12,235 nt of DNA from JANSWY01 sp038525605 (GTDB lineage Bacteria > Bacteroidota > Bacteroidia > Cytophagales > Cyclobacteriaceae). The stretch spans positions 1-12,235 of the forward strand of contig JBCBHL010000225.1 in NCBI GenBank assembly GCA_038525605.1, read 5' to 3'. Position numbers and translations under genes: made by a program. Positions 1 to 6,438 of this stretch are shown here, in pieces. Below the pieces are notes generated by a model. It worked only from the letters and a program-made list of their open reading frames with translations. It made no database searches and was not told the origin of the DNA. Numbering within the stretch: the first letter of the stretch is position 1; each line of letters starts with the position of its first letter.

Positions 1-197
1 AAAATTACATAAGTTCTGTCGAATATCAAAAGATAAAAACGGATTCTCTTCTATTTCTAGTCCCGGATATTTAAGTGCGAAATATTTAGGATAGTTGAGT
101 TCAATTGAGTCCATGAATTCATCATACTGTCTGTTGGCTAGAAATAGAAGAGAATCCGTTTTTATCTTTTGATCGTCGACAGAACTTAGGTAATTTT
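1..197. repeat. 60-bp near-perfect inverted repeat, 77-bp spacer, inside the TPR gene
   Basis: Bases 1-60 are the reverse complement of 138-197 at 57 of 60 positions. The mismatches are two bases near 173-174 and one near 189. The arms are separated by 61-137. The left arm reaches the first base of the window, so the repeat may be longer. Both arms lie in the coding frame on the minus strand and encode unrelated peptides there (residues 539-558 and 585-604). Flipping the spacer in place would bring an in-frame stop within about five codons. It could be a true long hairpin, a templated local inversion, or an assembly or amplification chimera; the sequence alone cannot decide. Confidence 0.9.
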
Positions 198-1812
198 CAA
201 TCTCTTTTCTGAGTTTGGTTTCCCTTGCCAGCAGTTTCTGGGGAATCAATTCGTATTTTCTACTATCAGAGTTGATTTTGGAACTGAGCTTTCTTGCTTT
301 GCCTGACTCAGCAATTTCCCAAAGTTTGGTGGCAGTAGCATGATCGCTAGTCTTCAGGTATTCTTCAGTATAGAAGTTATACAATAGTTCCTGAGCCTCG
401 ATAATATCGGATTCAATCAGCTTACTGTCAGAATTTCCATGTCCGTAGCGTAATTGTTTTTGCAACAGCAGATGGATACTGTCTATTTGATTTTTTCTAT
501 TCAGTGTTTCACCTGATAGCAATATTTTCAATATTCCGCTGTAAGATTGCCAGCAGCGGCCAGATGAATAGATTTCCTGATCAAGAAATGTGATTTTTTT
601 GTTGGACATAAGGGCGCTATCGAAGTATACGGCAGCAAGCGTTGGAAGGTCTCTTTTCCAATGCAATTGCCCCATCAGGTTGAACGCCGCGCTTAGCTCA
701 GAATTTTTTTCGCCAAAAGCAGATCGACGGATTTGAATCACTTTTTGTAGTAAGCTTTTGGCATTTTCATAGTTCCCCAGGTTAATTTGATTATTAGCTA
801 ATGAAGACAGCAGCACGGCGGTTTCAGCATTTTCTTTTCCATAGTATGTATTGGCAATAGCGATAGATTCCTTAAGCACTTCATTTACTTTATAATATTC
901 CTCTCGCTGATTATAAATTGCAGCGATGCTATTGAGCACATTGATGTTGTAATATGGAACCAGAGACTTGTAATAGTTAGATTGCTCGAGAACTTTGAGC
1001 TGATTGACCGCCTTTCCAAAGTATTTGTAGGCTGAGTCGTATACCGCATTATCAAAGAAGACACCACCAAGGCTCATGCAGGCAAGCAGGTAATCACGTT
1101 CGTCAGCATCTGGCATATTACTAATAGAACTCAGCACATATTTAAAGTGGTCTGAAGACTTTTCAAGTTCATTTTTCTTCCAGTGTATTTCGCCTAGTAG
1201 TAGATAAGACCGTATTTCCAGCGTTTTTGCTTGTGGTAATGGACTATTCTGAGCAGCTATCAAAGATTTCTTACCCCATGTCATTGCCTTGTCGTAATCA
1301 GATATTCTAAAATAATTAGAGCCTAAATCCATATAAGTGGCAATCAGGACCGATTCATCAATCGATTCTTTTTCGATAAGATCGATTACCTTAAGGAGTG
1401 ATATTTCTGCATTGTCGTAATCACCACGATAATTGTAAATGTTTTTAATAAAGTGATAGCTGAGTGCCAGTTCCCTGATCAATTCATGGGAAGAGAAGAA
1501 GGAAAGAGGTTTTTCGAAATTATATGCCACCTGAAAAGAGGCTGAATCGAATTGTCTTTTGTCAAAGTAATCCCATGCAATAGCCAGGTTTACTTTTGCT
1601 TCTTGCAAGGGTTGTTTTGCAAATCCTTTTGCTGTTTTACGATAGTAAAGAGCACTGTCAGTGTTGCCCTGTCTGGCGAATCGCGAAGCGATGCTGTTGA
1701 ATTTCACATATTGTGCCGAATCGGAATAATTTTGACTGAATGATATATGAGATTGGAGACCGATGCATATAAAAAACGTGCACAGAAAGTAGTTAACTTT
1801 AGTGTTGATCAT
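1..1812 (-). CDS. Secreted TPR protein, probable CHAT-domain protease (3' part outside window)
   Basis: The frame is open from the ATG at 1812 to the left edge: 604 residues with no stop. An upstream in-frame stop at 1837-1839 makes this the first possible ATG. Residues 1-24 form a hydrophobic signal-peptide-like segment. Residues of about 25-420 are helical TPR-like repeats with alternating A/G/Y/L patterns, for example MDLGSNYFRISDYDKAM near 160-177 and LGNYENAKSLLQKVI near 345-359. Residues of about 465-584 match the linker that precedes CHAT domains: a YLKTSDHATATKLWEIAESG segment, a basic and acidic coiled stretch, then YPKYFALKY. The CHAT His/Cys catalytic residues would lie beyond the edge, so protease activity is inferred from the architecture. 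Such proteins are common in Cytophagales, often of unknown role. The gene stands alone, convergent with nothing and with its own leader. The last 60 bases form one arm of an inverted repeat (see findings), so residues 585-604 should be treated with caution. Confidence 0.8.
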   Translation of the reverse strand, partial: MINTKVNYFLCTFFICIGLQSHISFSQNYSDSAQYVKFNSIASRFARQGNTDSALYYRKTAKGFAKQPLQEAKVNLAIAWDYFDKRQFDSASFQVAYNFEKPLSFFSSHELIRELALSYHFIKNIYNYRGDYDNAEISLLKVIDLIEKESIDESVLIATYMDLGSNYFRISDYDKAMTWGKKSLIAAQNSPLPQAKTLEIRSYLLLGEIHWKKNELEKSSDHFKYVLSSISNMPDADERDYLLACMSLGGVFFDNAVYDSAYKYFGKAVNQLKVLEQSNYYKSLVPYYNINVLNSIAAIYNQREEYYKVNEVLKESIAIANTYYGKENAETAVLLSSLANNQINLGNYENAKSLLQKVIQIRRSAFGEKNSELSAAFNLMGQLHWKRDLPTLAAVYFDSALMSNKKITFLDQEIYSSGRCWQSYSGILKILLSGETLNRKNQIDSIHLLLQKQLRYGHGNSDSKLIESDIIEAQELLYNFYTEEYLKTSDHATATKLWEIAESGKARKLSSKINSDSRKYELIPQKLLARETKLRKEIENYLSSVDDQKIKTDSLLFLANRQYDEFMDSIELNYPKYFALKYPGLEIEENPFLSFDIRQNLCNF

Positions 1813-1846
1813 GAAAAAGTTGAGTTTGTTTTGTCCTTAATTGAAG

Positions 1847-1877
1847 CCAATTTACTATCCACTTGTTGAAATAACAA
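1847..1877 (-). promoter_or_regulatory. Possible Bacteroidota-type promoter of the TPR gene
   Basis: On the minus strand TTG (plus 1875-1877) lies 20 bp before TAAATTGG (plus 1847-1854), which matches TAnnTTTG at all but one of its fixed positions. It sits about 35-65 bp upstream of the ATG at 1812. The match is modest and such AT-rich motifs arise by chance. Confidence 0.3.
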
Positions 1878-1930
1878 CGGGGCAGTTCTCTATTAGCAGT
1901 AAGAATACTTCTAAGATTGTTGAAATATGA

Positions 1931-2806
1931 TTAGCAATATTTCCTGATCGCCCTTTCAATACCACTTAAGTAGGATTCACCGAACAAGTTTACATGAACC
2001 AGGAGAGGATATAAGTTATAAATCTCTGCCCTAGTGGAAAAATCAGGTTCAAGCGGATAGGATTCCTGATAGCTTTGATAAAACCTGTTGTCAAATCCAC
2101 CAAACAATTGCGTGAAAGCGATTTCTATTTCTCTGTGACCATAATAAACAGCAGGATCAATGAGGCACGCTCTTCCGTTGTGATTGACCATAAAATTGCC
2201 ACTCCAAAGATCTCCGTGCAAAAGTGCGGGAGGTTCATTGGTCAGAATGCCAGGGAGTTGGGAGTAAAGGTATTTGAATTTTTTAGCGAAAGCTGATGAG
2301 ATTCTATTGTGGTAAACAGCCATACCAAGTTGTGGTTCGAGTCTGTTAGAGATGAAAAAGTCGATCCAGTTACTTTGTTCGTGATTAGCCTGCGGTAATT
2401 TGCCTATATAGTTCGGATGATCCAATCCATACTGTTGATGGCTTACTCGATGCATATCTGCCAGTTGCTCGCCAAAACTTGTCCAAAAGTCTTGATTAGC
2501 ATGACCGCTTTCGATGTATTCCAGAATCAGGAAATTTCTGGTGCCATAACTGCCATGCCCCAATACAGTCGGGATTGTAAAATTTGAACGCGCACCCAAA
2601 ATCGATAGACCCAGTGCTTCTTTTTCAAAAAGGTCTTCTATTTGATCTTCATTCCACTTGATAAAATACTTTACAGGAGTATCCCTTTCATCACACACTA
2701 CAACAAGTCCGTTGTTGATACATCCCCCTCCGACAGACTTGTAAGATTTAACAGCAGAGTCTTTGCCAAAGGTTCTAAATAGTATAGCATTGATGAACTC
2801 CTCCAT
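1931..2806 (-). CDS. Fructosamine/ketosamine-3-kinase family protein
   Basis: This 291-residue protein has the usual length of the family. It has a kinase-like fold: a glycine-rich VGGGCINNG segment at 25-33, the ATP-binding lysine in YFIKWN (K50), the catalytic loop HGDLWSGN (197-204, D199), and the metal-binding DPAVYYGHREIE (217-228, D217). These are the family signatures (APH-like superfamily). Family members phosphorylate O-3 of sugars attached by the Amadori reaction to protein lysines; the 3-phosphate is unstable and the sugar is lost, which repairs glycated protein. Bacterial members studied prefer ribulosamine or erythrulosamine over fructosamine. It is cytoplasmic, with no signal peptide. 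It follows the LMW phosphatase gene by 16 bp and is probably co-transcribed with it, which fits a shared deglycation role. Family membership is firm. The exact sugar is inferred. Confidence 0.92.
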   Translation of the reverse strand: MEEFINAILFRTFGKDSAVKSYKSVGGGCINNGLVVVCDERDTPVKYFIKWNEDQIEDLFEKEALGLSILGARSNFTIPTVLGHGSYGTRNFLILEYIESGHANQDFWTSFGEQLADMHRVSHQQYGLDHPNYIGKLPQANHEQSNWIDFFISNRLEPQLGMAVYHNRISSAFAKKFKYLYSQLPGILTNEPPALLHGDLWSGNFMVNHNGRACLIDPAVYYGHREIEIAFTQLFGGFDNRFYQSYQESYPLEPDFSTRAEIYNLYPLLVHVNLFGESYLSGIERAIRKYC

Positions 2807-2822
2807 CTGAGTTATGAACTGG

Positions 2823-3296
2823 TCAAAGGTTGTGCTTCTCTTTTAAAAATTCAATGAACTTTAAGTTTGATCTTTCCAGCATATCATAAACCTGGCTAAA
2901 TCCATCGTCTCCTCCGTAGTAAGGATCAGGTACATCCAGGTCTCCACTTGCTTCCGGATCGAATTTTCTCATCAACATCAGTCCTTCATGTTCATAACCT
3001 GTTGCAGAGACAATATCTTTAAAGTTTTGCTGATCCATTGGGATGATATAATCAAAATTCTGATAATCTTCTTTCGAAAACTTGCGGGCGCTGTGATCCA
3101 TAGGAACCTGATGAACCCTGGCAATATGCTGTGATCTTGGATCCGGATCGGCTCCAATATGGTATCCGCCAGTGCCACAACTATCAGAATTAAACTTTTT
3201 TTCTAACCCCTGATTTTTTACTAAATGGTCGAATACAGCCTCTGCAAGGGGTGATCTGCATATATTTCCGAGGCATACAAACAGGATGTTTAACAT
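2823..3296 (-). CDS. Low-molecular-weight protein-tyrosine-phosphatase family protein
   Basis: This 157-residue protein has the full length of the family. The P-loop is CLGNICRS with nucleophile C8 and R14 (CX5R), followed by SPLAEAVF. The general acid is D124 in DPYYGG (124-129). These are the hallmarks of LMW-PTP, a cytoplasmic phosphatase that works through a phospho-cysteine intermediate. In general such enzymes remove phosphate from tyrosine. A human LMW-PTP isoform is also known to act as a protein-ribulosamine-5-phosphatase. Being first in an operon with a ketosamine-3-kinase, this copy may supply that step: it would remove the 5-phosphate before the kinase acts. The leader just upstream of the ATG is an A-tract, as is typical for Bacteroidota. 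An EPS-linked tyrosine phosphatase is less likely, because no capsule genes are nearby. Confidence 0.93.
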   Translation of the reverse strand: MLNILFVCLGNICRSPLAEAVFDHLVKNQGLEKKFNSDSCGTGGYHIGADPDPRSQHIARVHQVPMDHSARKFSKEDYQNFDYIIPMDQQNFKDIVSATGYEHEGLMLMRKFDPEASGDLDVPDPYYGGDDGFSQVYDMLERSNLKFIEFLKEKHNL

Positions 3297-3399
3297 TTTT
3301 TTATTTTTTTTTGATAGTGGGGGTTACCTTTTATAGGCGAGTAGTATATATATATGCATAACACAAATTTTATTCATACACCTGTTTAACACTTACAAG

Positions 3400-3427
3400 A
3401 AAGTTCCGGTCATTTGGCCGGGACTTT
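3400..3427 (-). terminator. Hairpin terminator after the barrel-protein gene
   Basis: AAAGTTCCGG (3400-3409) pairs with CCGGGACTTT (3418-3427) over 10 bp with one G-U pair and an 8-base loop. It lies 26 bp past the stop codon of the minus-strand barrel gene and is followed on that strand by a short U-rich run. On the plus strand it is followed by a better T-run, but no plus-strand gene ends here. Confidence 0.7.
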
Positions 3428-3452
3428 TCTTTTGTGCTCAATGCTATATTTT

Positions 3453-4454
3453 TTATCTCACGCTCAATCCAACACCAGCTGTTATCAGGTTGTATTCCTG
3501 CAAGGTATAATCAGCATGAATGGTCAATACAGCCAGTTTTAAACGGAAACCAACAGTCGCTCTTGGACTGGAAGTACTGAAGTTAAAATCAATAGGATCG
3601 TTAGGCAGATCAATTGTTCCTGTATCATAATCTCCCTGCAGCGTAAGGTTGGTAGTAGATGAGTTAAATCCAACACCTCCGTATAAGGTAAGAATGGATA
3701 GTTGCTTGGAGACCATCGCCTGAATTACCAAACCATTTACATCGAAAACTCCTTTTTGCACATTGGAAGGATTGGCATCAATGACGTATTCAGTTGTCAT
3801 GCTCGTATAGCCAACAAATGCAGAAAGATCAATCGGAACTAATTTAAGTCCGGGAATCCATTGTTTTACATCATGCAATACACCAAATCCGATCAGTTTG
3901 AAAGAACTTCCTTCATCGTCGATTTCCAACTCCGGAGTCCATCTGATTTTCAATTCTGTGTTTTTAAATAAACCTATTCCCAATTGTCCCATAACGGCAG
4001 GAACGGCATTTAGCTGAAACTCTTCTTCTATGTCGAAACCCTGAACTGCTGTGAACCTGAACTCTTCTGTTGTTCCCGGATTGACTACTAATTCCGGTAA
4101 ATTATCAGGGTTAGTTCGAGGACCAAAGAAAGTTGGGATATCTGCACTGGAACCATTTCTTAATTGAATATTGGAATAATCCGAATTCACGAACGAAAAA
4201 AGCAGATCCGAATCAGGTACTCTTGCCAGTGATGTTGATATCGTAATATCAAAGCCCAGCGACTTATGAGGTTTGGCGGTATTTAACCAGCCACCATTGA
4301 GGCCGTAACCGAACCCTTTAAATGCAGGTGCAAAATAATTTTCTAACAGCTTATTGGCGTCTGATGCCCCAGCCTCCAGGTATAAATCAAAATCCTGAGC
4401 TTGTGTAGCAAATGAGCCAAAAACAAAAACGATAATTATATATAACTTTTTCAT
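3453..4454 (-). CDS. Predicted outer-membrane beta-barrel protein, DUF6588-like
   Basis: This 333-residue protein starts with a clear signal peptide (MKKLYIIIVFVFGSFATQAQ, cleavage after about residue 20). The rest is rich in alternating hydrophobic and polar strands, with many Gly and aromatic residues and no internal hydrophobic helix. The centre contains a KIRWTPELEID segment and FGVLHDVKQWIPGLKLVPID, which I associate from memory with the Bacteroidota family DUF6588; a profile search would confirm it. The protein ends in strand-like TAGVGLSVR, without a terminal Phe. The role is unknown; an outer-membrane barrel is inferred. It is the second gene of an operon, 21 bp after a lipoprotein gene, and is followed by a terminator, so the two products may work together at the outer membrane. 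Confidence 0.75.
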   Translation of the reverse strand: MKKLYIIIVFVFGSFATQAQDFDLYLEAGASDANKLLENYFAPAFKGFGYGLNGGWLNTAKPHKSLGFDITISTSLARVPDSDLLFSFVNSDYSNIQLRNGSSADIPTFFGPRTNPDNLPELVVNPGTTEEFRFTAVQGFDIEEEFQLNAVPAVMGQLGIGLFKNTELKIRWTPELEIDDEGSSFKLIGFGVLHDVKQWIPGLKLVPIDLSAFVGYTSMTTEYVIDANPSNVQKGVFDVNGLVIQAMVSKQLSILTLYGGVGFNSSTTNLTLQGDYDTGTIDLPNDPIDFNFSTSSPRATVGFRLKLAVLTIHADYTLQEYNLITAGVGLSVR

Positions 4455-4475
4455 ATTGATTGTAGCTAAGGATTA

Positions 4476-5042
4476 TTAATTAAGGGATTGTCTGATTTTG
4501 AGGGTAATGTCAAAAAACATATTGATGTTTAATTGAATATCCTCAGAAGGAGATTGTTGGAAATCTATATTAACAATGGTATTAAGATCATTTCCGGTTG
4601 CTGATAATTCGTTTATCAAAGCATCAAGTTGTACCTGTGTAAGCGCGATATTTGTTTTAGGTACATTTCTTAGGCTTCCATCCAATGCAATTAACTCAAT
4701 TATTTGGTTTCCAGCTTCGACACTAATTGTCAATTCGTCGAGTGGCGTTTCCTCAGCGGTGCTCACATCAGTGATTTCATATGCAATACTATTCAGTACG
4801 ATTTCCCCAAGGTCTTGTGCATCACTCAATGCGTCGGAAAAAGCATCAACCTCTCCGAGAACGAGTCTTTCTTCAGTAGCGGGCGGATTCAAACCGAGGC
4901 TTGCAATTACCTCGTCTACTTCATAAGCAACCGGGATTTCAAGAGCTACTTCTTTACTAACATTAAATCCAAATTCCTGCTCGTCACATGAACCGGCCAG
5001 AAGAACTACTCCTAATAAAAGAGTAAAAAGTTTCAATTTCAT
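4476..5042 (-). CDS. Small acidic lipoprotein of unknown function
   Basis: This 188-residue protein has a lipoprotein signal peptide: a basic start, a hydrophobic core FTLLLGVVLLAG, and a lipobox ending at C19 (LAGSC). The residues right after the cysteine are acidic (DEQE). This resembles the acidic lipoprotein export tags known to direct some Bacteroidota lipoproteins to the cell surface, so surface exposure is possible but inferred. The mature part of about 170 residues is acidic and rich in Leu, Ile, Glu, Asp, Thr and Asn, with a strand-like C terminus (IQLNINMFFDITLKIRQSLN). I do not recognise the family. It is the first gene of an operon with the barrel protein. It is divergent from perR, across a control region with a good promoter match. 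Confidence 0.8.
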   Translation of the reverse strand: MKLKLFTLLLGVVLLAGSCDEQEFGFNVSKEVALEIPVAYEVDEVIASLGLNPPATEERLVLGEVDAFSDALSDAQDLGEIVLNSIAYEITDVSTAEETPLDELTISVEAGNQIIELIALDGSLRNVPKTNIALTQVQLDALINELSATGNDLNTIVNIDFQQSPSEDIQLNINMFFDITLKIRQSLN

Positions 5043-5071
5043 AATTGACGTTGTTTAGTGTGTAACTAAAT

Positions 5072-5086
5072 TTTTACTTAGTAAAA
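5072..5086. promoter_or_regulatory. Perfect 7-1-7 dyad over the lipoprotein promoter
   Basis: TTTTACT (5072-5078), one T, then AGTAAAA (5080-5086) form a perfect 15-bp inverted repeat. It overlaps the -7 element at 5082-5089 of the leftward promoter, where a bound protein would block transcription. Fur-family regulators bind 7-1-7 dyads, but this sequence is not close to the known Fur or PerR consensus. The AT-rich context makes a chance origin possible. Confidence 0.45.
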
Positions 5087-5112
5087 TTAGTAGATTAATG
5101 AGGTTAGACAAA
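5082..5112 (-). promoter_or_regulatory. Bacteroidota-type promoter of the lipoprotein-barrel operon
   Basis: On the minus strand TTTG (plus 5109-5112) is followed after exactly 19 bp by TAATTTTA (plus 5082-5089). This matches the TTTG-N19-TAnnTTTG pattern with one mismatch. It lies about 40 bp upstream of the ATG at 5042. It is one of the two best promoter matches in the window. Confidence 0.55.
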
Positions 5113-5159
5113 ATCGATGATTATTATTCGATAAAACATCGTTTTTCTTTGATGAATTC

Positions 5160-5189
5160 TTGGAATTAAATCTGATAAGATTAGCTTTG
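5160..5189 (+). promoter_or_regulatory. Bacteroidota-type promoter of perR-peroxiredoxin
   Basis: TTG (5160-5162) is followed after 19 bp by TAGCTTTG (5182-5189), an exact match to TAnnTTTG. Transcription would start near 5195 and give a leader of about 35 nt that contains the dyad at 5205-5219. Confidence 0.6.
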
Positions 5190-5204
5190 CGGCTTATTAG
5201 TAAA

Positions 5205-5219
5205 TAGGAATAATTCCTA
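5205..5219. promoter_or_regulatory. Perfect 7-1-7 dyad in the perR leader, candidate PerR operator
   Basis: TAGGAAT (5205-5211), one A, then ATTCCTA (5213-5219) form a perfect 15-bp inverted repeat. The 7-1-7 geometry and the AAT-n-ATT core are shared with Fur/PerR boxes (the B. subtilis PerR box has the form TTATAATnATTATAA). It lies between the -7 box and the start codon, so it could serve for autorepression. Binding by this PerR is inferred. Confidence 0.55.
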
Positions 5220-5230
5220 AATAAAAACAA

Positions 5231-5692
5231 TTGGATTTAGTGAATCTTACAGCAGTCAAAAACAGACTTATCGAAAGTGGTCTCAAAGCAACTCATCAGA
5301 GGATTGTGCTGTTAAAAGCCATGTATCTTTTTGACGGTCATCCTTCTGCCGAAAACATCTTTGAGGCTGTAAGTGGTGACAATCCTGCTCTGTCTCTGAG
5401 CACAGTTTACAGGGTGCTGGAAGACTTTGAAAAGGCAGGTCTGATCAATAAAGTAGCTACCCGAAAAGGAATCCAGCGATTTGATAGTAATACCAATCCT
5501 CACAATCATATCTACTGCACCAATACACATGACATATATGATTTTTATGATGAGGAATTGAATGAGTTGATTTCTGATTTTTTTAAGAAAAGAAGTATCA
5601 GAAATTTTAGAATTACAGACATCAAATTGCAGGTAAACGGAGAGAAATTAAATCCTGATCAAAAAGTATTAATTAATAATAATCATAAATAA
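5231..5692 (+). CDS. perR: PerR-type peroxide-sensing Fur-family repressor
   Basis: This is a 153-residue Fur-family protein. The winged-helix DNA-binding domain covers about residues 1-82 (LKATHQRIVLLKA, then recognition helix LSLSTVYRVLEDF at 55-67), followed by the dimerisation domain. The metal site of PerR is complete and falls at the same residue numbers as in B. subtilis PerR: H37, D85, H91, H93 and D104. In PerR, H37 and H91 are the residues oxidised by Fe-catalysed peroxide chemistry, which releases DNA. The four zinc cysteines are not complete: only C96 is present, position 99 is Thr, and there is no C-terminal CXXC. The start is uncertain: no ATG is available, an in-frame stop lies at 5222-5224, and TTG at 5231 or GTG at 5240 must be used. 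TTG gives the familiar numbering. It precedes the peroxiredoxin by 16 bp, so it probably controls its own operon. Confidence 0.9.
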   Translation: MDLVNLTAVKNRLIESGLKATHQRIVLLKAMYLFDGHPSAENIFEAVSGDNPALSLSTVYRVLEDFEKAGLINKVATRKGIQRFDSNTNPHNHIYCTNTHDIYDFYDEELNELISDFFKKRSIRNFRITDIKLQVNGEKLNPDQKVLINNNHK

Positions 5693-5708
5693 AAAAGCAA
5701 ATTAAATT

Positions 5709-6335
5709 ATGTCATTAGTTGGAAAAAAAGCCCCGATTTTTAATTCTCCTGCTGTAATCAATGGAGATGAGATCGTTGAGAGTTTTTCTTTAGAGCAGTA
5801 CATTGGTAAAAAAGACGTAGTATTCTTTTTCTACCCAAAGGATTTTACTTTCGTATGCCCTACAGAAATTCTTGCTTTCCAGGAAAAATTAGCTGAGTTT
5901 GAAAAAAGAGGAGTGGCTGTTGTTGGTGCTTCTACAGATACTGAAGAGACGCATTTAGCATGGTTAATGACTGCTAAAGAGAACGGTGGTATCGAAGGTG
6001 TTACTTATCCGTTAGTAGCTGACCCTGCAAGAACTGTAGCTAGTAACTATGGTGTATTGGCAGGTGACTGGACTTACAACGAGGAAGGTACTTTGGAATT
6101 TGAGGGAATTCCTGTTGCTTACAGAGGATCATTCTTAATTGATAAAGAAGGTGTGGTAAGACATGAAACAATCAATGACCTGCCATTAGGTAGAAACATT
6201 GACGAAATGATTAGATTGGTAGATGCACTACACCACGTTGAGAAATATGGTGAGGTTTGCCCTGCTAACTGGGAAGAAGGAAAAGATGCAATGCAGGCTA
6301 CAAGAGAAGGTGTTGCTGAATATCTTTCTAAATAA
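5709..6335 (+). CDS. Typical 2-Cys peroxiredoxin (AhpC/Prx1 type)
   Basis: This 208-residue protein is full length. It reduces hydrogen peroxide and organic peroxides in the cytoplasm using thiols supplied by thioredoxin or a similar donor. The peroxidatic cysteine is C50 in the motif PxxxTxxC (P43, T47, FVCPTE). The resolving cysteine is C184 in EVCPANW. The conserved active-site Arg is R139 in AYRGSF. The region of the GGLG motif reads GGIEG, and the C-terminal tail has Tyr-Leu rather than Tyr-Phe; both may make it less prone to over-oxidation than eukaryotic forms. It starts with ATG after an A/T-rich leader. It follows perR by 16 bp, so it is likely derepressed by peroxide, and it is closed by a strong terminator. 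No ahpF-like reductase gene is next to it. Confidence 0.96.
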   Translation: MSLVGKKAPIFNSPAVINGDEIVESFSLEQYIGKKDVVFFFYPKDFTFVCPTEILAFQEKLAEFEKRGVAVVGASTDTEETHLAWLMTAKENGGIEGVTYPLVADPARTVASNYGVLAGDWTYNEEGTLEFEGIPVAYRGSFLIDKEGVVRHETINDLPLGRNIDEMIRLVDALHHVEKYGEVCPANWEEGKDAMQATREGVAEYLSK

Positions 6336-6350
6336 TTGAAAGTGAATTGT

Positions 6351-6378
6351 AGTTTGGTAGCGTATTTACTATCAAATT
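6351..6378 (+). other. Small hairpin between peroxiredoxin stop and terminator
   Basis: AGTTTGGTAG (6351-6360) can pair with CTATCAAATT (6369-6378) over 10 bp with two G-U pairs and an 8-base loop. There is no T-run after it. It may protect the 3' end of the peroxiredoxin mRNA or be incidental. Confidence 0.35.
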
Positions 6379-6386
6379 GAGAAATA

Positions 6387-6430
6387 AAAGGGTTGTATCT
6401 GTTAGAAGATATAGCCCTTTCTTTATTTTT
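6387..6430 (+). terminator. Strong intrinsic terminator of the perR-peroxiredoxin operon
   Basis: The 14-bp stem begins AAAGGG (6387-6392) and ends CCCTTT (6415-6420), with two G-U pairs and the 6-base loop GTTAGA. It is followed by CTTTATTTTT (6421-6430). It is the clearest terminator in the window. It ends only 8 bp before the waaA start codon. Confidence 0.88.
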
Positions 6431-6431
6431 G
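6424..6431 (+). promoter_or_regulatory. Exact TAnnTTTG box inside the terminator T-run, possible waaA promoter
   Basis: TATTTTTG (6424-6431) matches the Bacteroidota -7 element exactly. The -33 side is weak (TTA at 6402-6404, 19 bp upstream). If used, the transcript would start at or just before the ATG at 6439 and be nearly leaderless. A T-run followed by G makes a chance match fairly likely. Confidence 0.3.
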
Positions 6432-6438
6432 GGACCGT

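Noticed and set aside
2823..3296. Capsule or exopolysaccharide tyrosine phosphatase (Wzb-like)
   Set aside because: No polysaccharide export or tyrosine kinase gene is nearby. The operon partner points to deglycation instead.
3297..3360. Promoter of the phosphatase-kinase operon
   Set aside because: TTTG is present on the minus strand near 3364-3367, but no acceptable TAnnTTTG lies at the right distance. The TA run and A-tract are merely AT-rich.
4576..4926. 116-residue open frame on the plus strand opposite the lipoprotein gene
   Set aside because: It lies wholly antisense to a gene with a clear lipoprotein signal, and it has no family features or leader of its own.
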